In this document: positions 44,033 through 53,973 of the stretch, one piece after another
Numbering within the stretch: the stretch's first letter is position 1
Layout of the letters: every line of letters starts with the position of its first letter
Source: Sideroxydans lithotrophicus ES-1
GTDB lineage: Bacteria > Pseudomonadota > Gammaproteobacteria > Burkholderiales > Gallionellaceae
Direction of reading: 5' to 3'
Assembly (NCBI RefSeq): GCF_000025705.1
Contig: NC_013959.1
Coordinates: 859,063-923,062 of the forward strand
DNA length: 64,000 nt
The notes under the pieces: model-generated
What the model was told of the DNA's origin: nothing
What the model saw: the letters and a program-made list of their open reading frames with translations, nothing else
Databases searched by the model: none
Translations under genes and position numbers: made by a program

Positions 44033-45319
44033 ATGAAAATTTCCTCGCTGGATGTTGACCTGATCCTGGATTGGAAACGAAGACTGGTGTTCTGGAGCGG
44101 AGCGATCAGCGTGGGATTGGCTGCGATCCTGTTTGCCATCGCCTGTGAGTGGGCGAACGACGTGTTCCATAAGCTGCTTGCAATTTCACCATATCTCCCA
44201 TTGCTGATCACGCCAATCAGTCTGGCATTGATCGTCCATATCACCCGCAAGTATTTTTCCGGGGCGCAAGGTAGTGGCATTCCCCAGGTGATCGCATCGC
44301 TGGACCCCAAAGAGAGCAGCAAGGTGCGCGAGCAGGTACTTTCGTTACGCGTGACCATGGGCAAGATCATGCTGACCATCCTGGGGCTCATGAGCGGGAC
44401 ATCGGTGGGCCGCGAAGGGCCTACCGTGCAGATCGGTGCATCCATCATGCACAAGCTGGGCAGCCTGGCGCGCTTTCCCAAGCATGATCTCGACAAGGGC
44501 TTGATACTCGCCGGCGCAGCTGCCGGCGTCGCTGCCGCGTTCAACACTCCGCTTGCGGGCATCGTGTTCGCCATAGAGGAGATGAGTCGCTCCTTTGAGG
44601 AACACAACAGCTCGACCATCCTCATGACGGTGATCATTGCCGGTATTGTTTCGCTTGCGCTGCTCGGCAACTATTCCTATTTCGGCCACACCTCGGAATC
44701 GATGGATTTCGGCAAGGAATGGTATGTCGTCATCGTATGTGGCATCGTGGGCGGAACGCTCGGAGGGGCATTCAGCCGCGCGCTGATCGAAGTCAACAAG
44801 GGGCTGGCGGGGAGCATGGGAACCTGGATACGCGCGAATCCGGTCCGGTTTGCAGCAGTCTGCGGCTTGCTGCTGGCGCTGATAGGATTGGCTTCTGGCA
44901 ACAATACATACGGCAGCGGATACAATGAAGCGAAGTCACTGCTCGTAGGCAATGCGGCATTGCCGGATAACTACGGCCTGCTGAAGATGGCCGCCACAGT
45001 GATTTCATACATCAGCGGCATACCCGGCGGGATAATGGCCCCAACGCTTTCCGCAGGTGCCGGGTTCGGCGCCAATATCGCCTCCTTCGTTACTTCCGTG
45101 CCTGTAGCCGCGACGGTCATACTCGGCATGGTCGCCTACTTCGCCGGTGTCACCCAGGCACCGATCACCGCTTTCGTCATCGTCATGGAAATGATAGACA
45201 ACCACGAGATGGTACTGCCGTTGATGGCTACCGCATTCATCGCCAAGGCCTGCTCTCGGCTGGTATGCCCGACGCCCATATTCCACACGATGTCGGAGAA
45301 TTTCATCGGCAAGAAATGA
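44033..45319 (+). CDS. ClC family chloride channel/transporter
   Basis: 428 residues from the ATG at 44033 (a GTG at 43997 would add twelve). Selectivity motifs are AQGSGIPQVIA (~75-85), SVGREGPTVQIGA and AAFNTPLAGIVFAIEE. The later GIPGGIMAPTLSAGAGFG corresponds to the second GxFxP-type region. The membrane core is complete and no CBS domains follow. It exchanges Cl- (or another anion) for protons or conducts it. Monocistronic. Confidence 0.95.
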   Translation: MKISSLDVDLILDWKRRLVFWSGAISVGLAAILFAIACEWANDVFHKLLAISPYLPLLITPISLALIVHITRKYFSGAQGSGIPQVIASLDPKESSKVREQVLSLRVTMGKIMLTILGLMSGTSVGREGPTVQIGASIMHKLGSLARFPKHDLDKGLILAGAAAGVAAAFNTPLAGIVFAIEEMSRSFEEHNSSTILMTVIIAGIVSLALLGNYSYFGHTSESMDFGKEWYVVIVCGIVGGTLGGAFSRALIEVNKGLAGSMGTWIRANPVRFAAVCGLLLALIGLASGNNTYGSGYNEAKSLLVGNAALPDNYGLLKMAATVISYISGIPGGIMAPTLSAGAGFGANIASFVTSVPVAATVILGMVAYFAGVTQAPITAFVIVMEMIDNHEMVLPLMATAFIAKACSRLVCPTPIFHTMSENFIGKK

Positions 45320-45373
45320 AATACGGTTTCTGAGCGCAAAGCCGATTCCAACCTGTCCGGCGGTTGGTCGGGA

Positions 45374-45613
45374 CTATCTTGAAGAGTCGTCCTGCTTCGA
45401 CCTTCTGTTTTTCAGATCCCGCATGCTGCTTCGCCAGATCAGCCCGAAAACCACTACGATGGTGACAATGGTAACTCCCTCGATCGTCCAGGATATCGCC
45501 TGGACTTCCTCTTTCGCGGACATGTTCAATACGGCTTGCGCATAGCCCGTCAACGGAAGCATCCCGAACATCGCAAGCAGAACGAGAGTCTGTTTTTTCA
45601 GATATATCTTCAT
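45374..45613 (-). CDS. Small exported membrane protein
   Basis: 79 residues from the ATG at 45613 (AGGA seven bases upstream). A signal or first helix at 1-25 (KQTLVLLAMFGMLPLTGYAQA) and a second helix (VTIVTIVVVFGLIW) are followed by a basic/Ser tail (RSSMRDLKNRRSKQ). Topology suggests a short periplasmic segment between two helices or a cleaved signal plus anchor. Family unknown. Confidence 0.65.
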   Translation of the reverse strand: MKIYLKKQTLVLLAMFGMLPLTGYAQAVLNMSAKEEVQAISWTIEGVTIVTIVVVFGLIWRSSMRDLKNRRSKQDDSSR

Positions 45614-45732
45614 GTCGTTATCCTGAAATCCTTCCATCTTCTTGATGTGCGCCCGGCAAGGTTTGGACGGGCTCCCCTTTTGCTGCATTGCACTCCGAAC
45701 TGCGAATCATTCCAGTTTTTCTGCCCGAACGA

Positions 45733-48528
45733 TCAGACAGGTTCCTGATACTTGTCTTCCAGCAGTTTGGCCTGTGCTGCAGCCAGACGCGCGATGGGCA
45801 CGCGCGGGCCGGAGCAGGAGACGTAATTGAGTCCAACGTGATGGCAGAACCGGATCGAGCCGGGATGACCGCCGTGTTCGCCGCAGATTCCGACCTTCAG
45901 CTCCGGGTTGGTCGCGCGGCCTTTTTGCACGGCCATCTTCATCAGTTGCCCCACACCTTTGATATCCAGCACTTCGAACGGATTGTCTTCGAGGATGCCG
46001 GTCTCCGTGTAAGCGGGCAGGAACTTGTTCTCCGCATCCTCGCGGCTGAATGAGAAGGTGGCCTGGGTCAGGTCATTGGTGCCGAAGGAGAAGAACTCGG
46101 CAGTCTCTGCCATGCGCCCGGCGCGCATACAGGCACGTACCACTTCCAGCATCGAGCCGAACTTGAATTTCACGTCGATGCCCTGCGTCGCTTTTACTTC
46201 CGCATGGATACGCTGCACGTAGCTGTGGATGCGCTTGAGTTCTTCCACGGTGGCTACTTGAGGCACCATGATCTCGGGGTGGATCTCCAGCCCTTCCTTG
46301 GCACACAGGGCAGCCGCTTCCAGCACGGCGCGTATCTGCATGGAATATATCTCGGGATAGGTGATGCCCAGCCGCACGCCGCGATGGCCCAGCATCGGGT
46401 TGACCTCGGCCAGCGCGCGAACTTTCTTCAACACCACTTCCTTCTTGCTGATCACGTCTTCTTCAAGATGTGATTCCTTGAAGTCGCTCAATCCGCCCAT
46501 GAGCTTGGTCAGGCCGTCTGCGTATTGCTGGTACAGCTTGGGGTTGAGCATCTTCAGCGTGTCCGGCAATTCTTCCAGACCCTTGATGGTGTCGCGCAAC
46601 TGGTGCAGGTGCGCGATCTCCAATTCGAGTTGTGCTGCGGTGGGCAGGAACTCGTGCATCGGCGGATCAAGCAGGCGCACGGTGACGGGTAATCCCTTCA
46701 TTGCCTTGAAGATGCCCTTGAAGTCGGCACGCTGTATCGGCAGCAAACGGTCCAGTGCGGCCTGGCGTGCCTCGGTCGTTTCGGCCAGGATCATCTCCTG
46801 CACGATGGGCAGGCGGTCGGTGCTGTTGAACATGCGCTCGGTGCGGCACAGGCCGATGCCCATGGCACCGAATTCGCGCGCGCGCGCAGCGTCGTTGGGC
46901 GTGTCGGCATTCGCCATCACCTTGAGTCTGGACACCTCGTCCGCCCACGACAGCAGCGTCGCCATTTCCTGCGAGAATTCCGCATGCACGGTCGGCACTT
47001 CGCCCGCATAGACATGGCCGGTACCGCCGTTGATGGTGATGACATCGCCTTCGTGCAGGGTGGTCTCGCCGATCTGCGCGCTGCGCAACGCATCGTTGAT
47101 GACGATCTGCTCGCAGCCGGAGACGCAGGGTTTGCCCATGCCGCGGGCGACGACGGCTGCGTGCGAGGTCTTGCCGCCGCGACTGGTCAGGATGCCTTCC
47201 GCCTGGAAGAAACCGTGGATATCTTCGGGCTTGGTCTCCTCGCGCACCAGGATGATCTTCTCGCCGGCACGGCCGCGGATCTCGGCGGTGTCGGCATCGA
47301 ACACGATCTTGCCGGATGCGGCGCCGGGTGAGGCTGGCAGTCCCTGTGCCAGCGATTTGCCGCGGAAGTTCGGGGCCAGTTGCGGCACCAGCAGCTGTTC
47401 GAGGATGGCAGGATCGATGCGCAGCAGGGCACGCTCCCTGGTGATCAGTCCTGCGTTGAACATCTCAACCGATGTGCGCACCATGGCGCGCGCATTCATC
47501 TTGCCGTTGCGCGTCTGCAGGCAATACAGGATGCCTTTCTCGATGGTGAACTCGAAATCCTGCACTTCCTGGTAGTGCGATTCCAGCCTGTCGCGCAACT
47601 CGATCAGCTGGCGGTAGATCTCCGGCATCTCCGTTTCCATTTCGGAGATCGCCTTCGGCGTGCGGATCCCCGCCACCACATCCTCGCCCTGGGCATTGGT
47701 CAGGTATTCGCCGTAGATGATGTTCTCGCCGGTGCCGGGATTGCGCGTGAAACCCACACCGGTAGCGGAATCGTTGCCCATGTTGCCGAACACCATGGTG
47801 CAGACGTTCACCGCCGTGCCGTTGGCCATGTCCCTGGTGATCTTGAATTGCTTGCGGTAATCCACCGCGCGTTTGCCCATCCAGGAATGGAACACCGCAC
47901 CCACCGCGATCTCGAGTTGTTCGTAGGGGTCCTGCGGGAATGGCTTGCCGGTGTGGCGCTGGACGATTTCCATGAATCCGGCAGCCACCTCCTGCAGATG
48001 CTCGGTCTTCAGGTCCACATCCTGCAGGGCGCCGAATTTGCGCTTGACCGCGGTCATGTGTTTGTCGAAATGCTCGTCGCTGATGTCGAGCGCGATCTTG
48101 CCGAACAGCTGGATGAAGCGGCGATAGGTATCGTAGGCAAAACGCTCGTTGGCGGTCAGCTTGATGAGCCCTTGCAGGGAAGATTCATTCAGTCCGAGAT
48201 TGAGTATGGTGTCCATCATGCCCGGCATGGACATGGAAGAACCCGAGCGCACCGAGACGAGCAAGGGATTCTTGCCGCTGCCGAAACCCTTGCCGGTCTT
48301 CTTTTCCAGCGCCTGTATGTGCGTCTTGACGGCGTCCATCAGCCCGTCGGGCAGCTGGTTCTTTTCCAGATAGGCAAGGCAGGCTTCGGTGGTGATGGTG
48401 AATCCGGGCGGGACATTCAAACCGATCTGCGTCATCTCGCACAGGTTCGCCCCCTTGCCGCCGAGCAGCATCTTGTTCTTGCCGTCGCCCTTGTCGAAAT
48501 CGTAGATGTATTGCTTGCTGCCGCCCAT
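45733..48528 (-). CDS. ppdK: Pyruvate, phosphate dikinase
   Basis: 931 residues from the ATG at 48528 (AAGGAGAG upstream). It interconverts pyruvate + ATP + Pi with PEP + AMP + PPi. The ATP-grasp part has LLGGKGANLCEMTQIGLNVPPGFTI and SGSSMSMPGMMDTILNLG. The phospho-histidine swivel domain has LTSRGGKTSHAAVVARGMGKPCVSG, with the catalytic His near residue ~460. The TIM-barrel PEP domain has FGTNDLTQATFSFSRED and GICGEHGGHPGSI. Slightly longer than the common 870-900. It may feed PEP or help balance ATP/PPi. It lies between the ClC-side genes and nifF. Confidence 0.97.
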   Translation of the reverse strand: MGGSKQYIYDFDKGDGKNKMLLGGKGANLCEMTQIGLNVPPGFTITTEACLAYLEKNQLPDGLMDAVKTHIQALEKKTGKGFGSGKNPLLVSVRSGSSMSMPGMMDTILNLGLNESSLQGLIKLTANERFAYDTYRRFIQLFGKIALDISDEHFDKHMTAVKRKFGALQDVDLKTEHLQEVAAGFMEIVQRHTGKPFPQDPYEQLEIAVGAVFHSWMGKRAVDYRKQFKITRDMANGTAVNVCTMVFGNMGNDSATGVGFTRNPGTGENIIYGEYLTNAQGEDVVAGIRTPKAISEMETEMPEIYRQLIELRDRLESHYQEVQDFEFTIEKGILYCLQTRNGKMNARAMVRTSVEMFNAGLITRERALLRIDPAILEQLLVPQLAPNFRGKSLAQGLPASPGAASGKIVFDADTAEIRGRAGEKIILVREETKPEDIHGFFQAEGILTSRGGKTSHAAVVARGMGKPCVSGCEQIVINDALRSAQIGETTLHEGDVITINGGTGHVYAGEVPTVHAEFSQEMATLLSWADEVSRLKVMANADTPNDAARAREFGAMGIGLCRTERMFNSTDRLPIVQEMILAETTEARQAALDRLLPIQRADFKGIFKAMKGLPVTVRLLDPPMHEFLPTAAQLELEIAHLHQLRDTIKGLEELPDTLKMLNPKLYQQYADGLTKLMGGLSDFKESHLEEDVISKKEVVLKKVRALAEVNPMLGHRGVRLGITYPEIYSMQIRAVLEAAALCAKEGLEIHPEIMVPQVATVEELKRIHSYVQRIHAEVKATQGIDVKFKFGSMLEVVRACMRAGRMAETAEFFSFGTNDLTQATFSFSREDAENKFLPAYTETGILEDNPFEVLDIKGVGQLMKMAVQKGRATNPELKVGICGEHGGHPGSIRFCHHVGLNYVSCSGPRVPIARLAAAQAKLLEDKYQEPV

Positions 48529-48711
48529 GGTGTCTCTCCTTAGCTTGCCCAAAAGAAACCAGAAAACATCGACTGATTGTATTTTGTCGTGAAAGTCGAG
48601 TGTTCCGCTTGCACATTGCTACAACGCGCACAGGACGCATTGACGCATATCAGGGCCGATAATTAAAGGGGGCTGCCGGAAAAAAACGAAAAAGCGGAGC
48701 GGGTGATGAGG

Positions 48712-49879
<1,168 letters not shown>

Positions 49880-49920
49880 GGGGCACCTTGTCGTAAATGA
49901 ATGATGGAGTCCTACGTTCA

Positions 49921-49935
49921 GCAATATCCGTACCA
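49921..49935 (-). promoter_or_regulatory. Sigma54-type promoter of the unknown gene-nifF operon
   Basis: On the minus strand TGGTAC-GGATA-TTGC, with GG and GC ten bases apart and one deviation from TGGCAC. The start of transcription would fall near 49909, about 30 bases before the ATG at 49879. Divergent greB begins at 49998. No perfect NifA site was found upstream. Confidence 0.6.
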
Positions 49936-49997
49936 GTACCGGCGGGGTTTTTCAGTTACTATTTATGCAGTCCCTTTAAGGCAATCCTGTAACGAAC

Positions 49998-50558
49998 ATG
50001 AGCAAAGCTTTCACCCGCGAAACCGATGATGATGACGATGATGAGCAATCGGCGTTGCCGGCCATCCCGGCCGGCACCAAGAACTACATCACCCCTGAGG
50101 GATATCGCCGCCTGAAAGAGGAGTACATGCAGCTGCTCGACGTAGAGCGTCCCGCGCTGGTGCAGACCGTATCCTGGGCGGCTTCCAATGGCGACCGCTC
50201 GGAGAATGGCGACTACATCTATGGCAAGAAGCGCCTGCGCGAGATCGACCGGCGTTTGCGCTTCCTCGCCAAGCGTCTGGAAAACTCCCAGGTGATCGAT
50301 CCGGCACAGCGCCAGGGTTGCGAACAGGTATTCTTCGGCGCAACGGTCACGGTATGCCACAGCGATGGAACCGAACGCACCTACAGCATCGTCGGCATAG
50401 ACGAAGCGAACGCAAGCAAAGGCCACATCAGCTGGGTGTCGCCGCTGGCGCGAACCCTGCTCAAGGCGCGCGCAGACGATGCCGTGATATTGCAACTTCC
50501 CGAGGGAGTTGAAGAACTGGTGGTGATCGAAGTGAGCTACCAGAGTATCGAGTTGTAG
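49998..50558 (+). CDS. greB: Transcription elongation factor GreB
   Basis: 186 residues. It rescues backtracked RNA polymerase by stimulating transcript cleavage. The N-terminal coiled coil has YITPEGYRRLKEEYMQLLDVERPALVQTVSWAASNGDRSENGDYIYGKKRLREIDRRLRFL, whose acidic tip (DRSENGDY) enters the secondary channel. The C-terminal FKBP-like domain has VSPLARTLLKARADDAVILQLPEG. The N-terminal acidic stretch ETDDDDDDE is notable and longer than usual for GreB. Monocistronic. Confidence 0.96.
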   Translation: MSKAFTRETDDDDDDEQSALPAIPAGTKNYITPEGYRRLKEEYMQLLDVERPALVQTVSWAASNGDRSENGDYIYGKKRLREIDRRLRFLAKRLENSQVIDPAQRQGCEQVFFGATVTVCHSDGTERTYSIVGIDEANASKGHISWVSPLARTLLKARADDAVILQLPEGVEELVVIEVSYQSIEL

Positions 50559-50627
50559 CTGTAGATCCTGGTTTGTTAGTTTGATGGGTGGCAGTTATCG
50601 GCTGCAAATAACAGCCATTCGAATCTT

Positions 50628-51287
50628 TCAAAAGGTGTAGTCCATTCCTAATGCAACTTTGACAAAGATATCTGAAAGAGTGCCACCAGGATTGATAGGG
50701 TCAGCGACTTTAGCGAAGAGAAATAAGTCGGATGCTAGCCTAGCTGACAGACGTGGCGTAACTGGATAGATGTATCCAGCACCAAGTAAAAGACCAGTCC
50801 CAGTTACAGTGCGAGAATATGGCCCACTACCCAATCCGAAGTTACCCTCCGACCTCACAATCGATCTAAATAAGCCGATTTTGCCGAATAATGCCTCCCC
50901 TTTGTCCGTTGCTGCGCCAAGCATATCTACATGCACCATTGTTGCTTCATGTCTCCAGGTAGCAGTTGTGCTTGGACCTAAACAGAGTAGTGGACATCCC
51001 TGAGGATAATACGTCGTACTGCCGGAAATGCTTCCTAGTGTGTCGTAGCCTATTTCCCAACCAGTCTTGCTGTTGCCGTCGCGCGGCAACCACATACCTA
51101 TGCGAATTCCAGCCCCATTGCTGCTGCCGTCAGAAACTCCCGTGCAATTGCTACTACATATAATGTACTTGCTTTGCCTCCATAAGTTCAGCGGTACAAC
51201 ATCGGCGCCAACATAATACTCTGCCGCCTGGGAATGCAACGCCAATATGGTCATCATCGGGGAGATCAATAACGCGACAAATTTCAC
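50628..51287 (-). CDS. Exported outer-membrane-like protein
   Basis: 219 residues. A signal peptide ends near HSQAAEYY (~21). The mature part shows barrel-type strands (GIRIGMWLPRDG, TGWEIGYDTLG, LLLGAGYIYPVTPRLSARLASDLFLF, VKVALGMDYTF, ending in Phe as outer-membrane proteins do). Two cysteine pairs, IICSSNCTG and GCPLLCLG, may form loop disulfides. The DNA is less GC-rich than its neighbours, hinting at transfer. Substrate and family are not identified. Confidence 0.7.
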   Translation of the reverse strand: MKFVALLISPMMTILALHSQAAEYYVGADVVPLNLWRQSKYIICSSNCTGVSDGSSNGAGIRIGMWLPRDGNSKTGWEIGYDTLGSISGSTTYYPQGCPLLCLGPSTTATWRHEATMVHVDMLGAATDKGEALFGKIGLFRSIVRSEGNFGLGSGPYSRTVTGTGLLLGAGYIYPVTPRLSARLASDLFLFAKVADPINPGGTLSDIFVKVALGMDYTF

Positions 51288-51500
51288 TTGTCACCTCCAA
51301 AAGTCCACTCAAGATGAGAGTTAATAAAACAAACATGCAAGATGACAATACGCTCCTCAAATGGCTCGTGCAATATGCCGAGTTGGTCTATCTGTATAGG
51401 TCAGAATATCCAATTCGGATAAGCAAGTCATAATGTATAACCAAGGGTAATTATTTTTTCATCCATACAATATTTCCATCGGTGAATCGTCTTCACCTGC

Positions 51501-52076
51501 ATGGATACGACCCTGACTACCAATGCCCTGATGGCCGAACAGGAAAAACGCATCACTGAGGATATCTCTCGCGAGCGCGGGCGGCTACGGGATTTCATCC
51601 GCCGTCGCGTGCCGGATGCGAACGAGGCCGAAGATATCCTGCAGGATGTGTTCTTCGAATATGTCGAGGCCTATCGCTTGCCTGAGCCGATCGAGCAGGT
51701 CGGTGCGTGGTTGTTCCGCGTCGCACGCAACCGCATCATCGATCGTTTCCGCAAGAAACGCGAGGTGCAGTTGCCGGATGTCTCTGGTGATGCTGAAGAG
51801 GAACATTGGCTCGATGAAGTATTGCCTTCACCGGAGGCAGGGCCTGAGGCGGCTTATGCGCGCGGGGTGTTGCTGGAGGAGTTGTATGCGGCGCTCGGCG
51901 AATTGCCGAAGGAACAGCGCGACGTATTCATCGCCCATGAACTGGAAGGGCGCAGCTTCAAGGAGATGGCTGCGGAAAACGGGGCAAGCATGAACACGCT
52001 GCTGGCGCGCAAACGTTATGCGGTGCTGCATCTGAGGGTGCGACTGCAGGCGATCTATGACGAATTCGATATCTAA
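51501..52076 (+). CDS. ECF-type RNA polymerase sigma factor
   Basis: 191 residues. Region 2 has LRDFIRRRVPDANEAEDILQDVFFEYVEAY and VGAWLFRVARNRIIDRFRKKREVQLPD (~27-95). Region 4 has LYAALGELPKEQRDVFIAHELEGRSFKEMAAENGASMNTLLARKRYAVLHLR (~128-180) with the DNA-binding helix. It is a sigma-70 family member of the ECF group. No anti-sigma gene is recognisable. The next gene encodes a small membrane protein, 11 bases downstream, which could play that part. Confidence 0.93.
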   Translation: MDTTLTTNALMAEQEKRITEDISRERGRLRDFIRRRVPDANEAEDILQDVFFEYVEAYRLPEPIEQVGAWLFRVARNRIIDRFRKKREVQLPDVSGDAEEEHWLDEVLPSPEAGPEAAYARGVLLEELYAALGELPKEQRDVFIAHELEGRSFKEMAAENGASMNTLLARKRYAVLHLRVRLQAIYDEFDI

Positions 52077-52087
52077 GGAGAGTGGCG

Positions 52088-52420
52088 ATGGGAATGAACT
52101 GTAAACCGAAATGCTGGAAGGTCGTGATATTGGTGTTGGCCGGTATCGCGGCGCTGGGCTGGGTCGTGATGGCGCTGTGGAACTGGTTGCTGCCGAACCT
52201 GTTCTTCGGTGTCAGGGAGATCGATTATTGGCAGGCGATGGGCGTGTTGTTGTTGAGCAAGATTCTGTTCGGCGGATTCCGCGGGCACTGCGGCGGCCAC
52301 AGAAAGTGGCACCAGCATCGCCTGGAAAGCATGACGCCGGAAGAGCGCGAGAAATTCAAGAGCGGCATGCGTGGCTGGTGCGGCAAGCCCGGGCAGGATG
52401 AAGCCGAGTCGAAGGAATAA
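52088..52420 (+). CDS. Small membrane protein after the ECF sigma gene
   Basis: 110 residues from the ATG at 52088, chosen because AAGGAG is seven bases upstream. The frame also opens at a GTG six bases earlier. Two hydrophobic segments (VVILVLAGIAALGWVVMALW and MGVLLLSKILFGG) precede a His/basic-rich cytosolic tail (FRGHCGGHRKWHQHRLESMTPEEREKF). It could bind metal through the histidines. It could act as a membrane partner of the sigma factor, which is inferred only from the gene order. Confidence 0.8.
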   Translation: MGMNCKPKCWKVVILVLAGIAALGWVVMALWNWLLPNLFFGVREIDYWQAMGVLLLSKILFGGFRGHCGGHRKWHQHRLESMTPEEREKFKSGMRGWCGKPGQDEAESKE

Positions 52421-52421
52421 C

Positions 52422-53084
52422 ATGAGCAAACGCATCCTGCTGTTGGGGGCGACCGGACGTACCGGCAGTCTTGCACTGGAGTACGCCCTGTCGCAAGGGC
52501 TGGAGGTGGCGGCATTGGTGCGCCGCCCGCAGGCGATCAGCGTCAAATCGGAAAAACTTACGGTGATCGAGGGTTCACCGCTGAACGAGAACGATGTAAG
52601 GAAGGCTCTCACAGGTTGCGATGCTGTGGTCAGTGCGTTGAATAACAACCGGACTTCCGACAATCCGTGGGCGAAACGCCTGAGCCCGTCGCTGTTCATG
52701 ACGAACTCGATACGCAATTGCCTGTCGGCGATGAAAGAGCATGGCACCCGCCGCATCGTGGTGCTGAGCTCCATCGGCGTGAACGAGTCTTTCGACGACG
52801 CAGTGTTCTTCATGCGATGGCTGATCCGTAACACCAATCTGCAATACACGTTCCAGGATCACGATGCCCAGGAGTCCGAGCTGCGCCGTTCCGGGCTGGA
52901 CTGGACGGCTGTGCGGGCGGCCGGTTTGAACAACGGCAGCAAGCTCAAGTCGCTGGTGGTGAGCTATTACAACGAGCCCAAGCCGGCATGGATGATATCG
53001 CGTCTGCATACCGCGCGTTATCTCATCGATTGTGTCGGCGACACGACGACATTCCGCAAGACCCCCGCGATTTCAGAGCGGTAA
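52422..53084 (+). CDS. NAD(P)-binding NmrA-like reductase
   Basis: 220 residues from the ATG at 52422. The nucleotide loop LLLGATGRTGSLAL (~6-19), RRPQAI and GCDAVVSALNNNRT, and RRIVVLSSIGVNES identify an atypical short-chain dehydrogenase of the NmrA/NAD(P)H-binding group. Such proteins include quinone-oxidoreductase-like and regulatory members. It is separated by one base from the preceding stop, so it is part of the sigma-factor operon. Confidence 0.88.
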   Translation: MSKRILLLGATGRTGSLALEYALSQGLEVAALVRRPQAISVKSEKLTVIEGSPLNENDVRKALTGCDAVVSALNNNRTSDNPWAKRLSPSLFMTNSIRNCLSAMKEHGTRRIVVLSSIGVNESFDDAVFFMRWLIRNTNLQYTFQDHDAQESELRRSGLDWTAVRAAGLNNGSKLKSLVVSYYNEPKPAWMISRLHTARYLIDCVGDTTTFRKTPAISER

Positions 53085-53124
53085 GGAACTGGATTGGAGC
53101 GTGGCGGAGAGTGCAGGGTGTGGT

Positions 53125-53165
53125 TAATTCAGTCGCTTGACTTAATCAAATGACTGAATTATCTT
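53125..53165 (+). promoter_or_regulatory. Promoter with overlapping TetR-type operator
   Basis: TAATTCAGTC (53125-53134) is repeated inverted as GACTGAATTA (53152-53161), and a smaller TTGA/TCAA symmetry lies inside. A -35 TTGACT (53137) and -10 TATCTT (53160), 17 bases apart, are embedded in it, so operator binding would block transcription of the tetR-RND operon. Confidence 0.65.
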
Positions 53166-53196
53166 GCCTCATCCTTTAATCGATCCGGGGCTGAAT

Positions 53197-53913
53197 GTGA
53201 CTGCCAAAAAAGAGACCCGCTGCCTGTTGCTGCAAACCGCGCAGCGCCTGCTTGGGCATCAACCGAGCGCGCAGGAAGAGACCCGCTGGCGCCTGCTGCA
53301 GGCGGCGAGCGAGGTGTTCGCCGAGGTCGGCTACCACGCGGCGACCACGCGCGAGATATGCAAGCGTGCCGGGGTCAATCTGGCGTCCATCCATTATTAC
53401 TACGGCGACAAGGCGGAGCTTTATCGCGAGGTTTTTCGCCTGCCTTTCCTGAATGAATGCAATACGTTCGCTACGCTGGACATCGCGCAGGCTTCGTTGC
53501 AGGAAGCGTTGCGGTCGTTCTATGGCTGGCTGTTCCCGGCGACCGCAGAGGAAGACCCGATGCAGCAGCTCTTCATGCGCCTGCATGCGCGCGAGGAAGC
53601 CGAGCCTAGCGGCGTGTTAGGCGATGCCATGTTGCAGGCATTCCGTCCGAACCACGAAAAGATGCAGGCCTTGTTGTGCCGCGAGTTCGGGTTGAAGAAA
53701 CCGGATGCAGAGGTGGACAGGCTGACCTTCGGTGTGATCGGTCTGGCGACGGTCTATTTCCACAATCGCACAGCCGTCGACAACTTCGCACCGCACCTGC
53801 TCGAAGGGCAGAAGGCCAGGGAAACGATGGCGCAGCGTCTGGTGGGATACGCGATGGCTTTGATCGAGGCGGAGCGACAGCGTCGCACCCAGGCCGGGCG
53901 GGCAAAGAAATAG
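53197..53913 (+). CDS. TetR/AcrR family regulator (CecR-like)
   Basis: 238 residues from a GTG at 53197. A TTG at 53164 overlaps the -10 element and is less likely. The HTH is ETRWRLLQAASEVFAEVGYHAATTREICKRAGVNLASIHYYYGDKAELYREVF (~28-80). The C-terminal half fits the DUF1956/CecR group that controls RND or MATE efflux. The stretch before the HTH (ETRCLLLQTAQRLL) echoes ETRWRLLQAASEVF, a small internal duplication. It precedes the RND genes and overlaps an operator, so it is the likely local repressor. Confidence 0.88.
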   Translation: MTAKKETRCLLLQTAQRLLGHQPSAQEETRWRLLQAASEVFAEVGYHAATTREICKRAGVNLASIHYYYGDKAELYREVFRLPFLNECNTFATLDIAQASLQEALRSFYGWLFPATAEEDPMQQLFMRLHAREEAEPSGVLGDAMLQAFRPNHEKMQALLCREFGLKKPDAEVDRLTFGVIGLATVYFHNRTAVDNFAPHLLEGQKARETMAQRLVGYAMALIEAERQRRTQAGRAKK

Positions 53914-53973
53914 ACGCGCCGCAAAATCCACGCGCAGTGATACAGATCGAACGCTTTAGAAGGAACAAGAACA

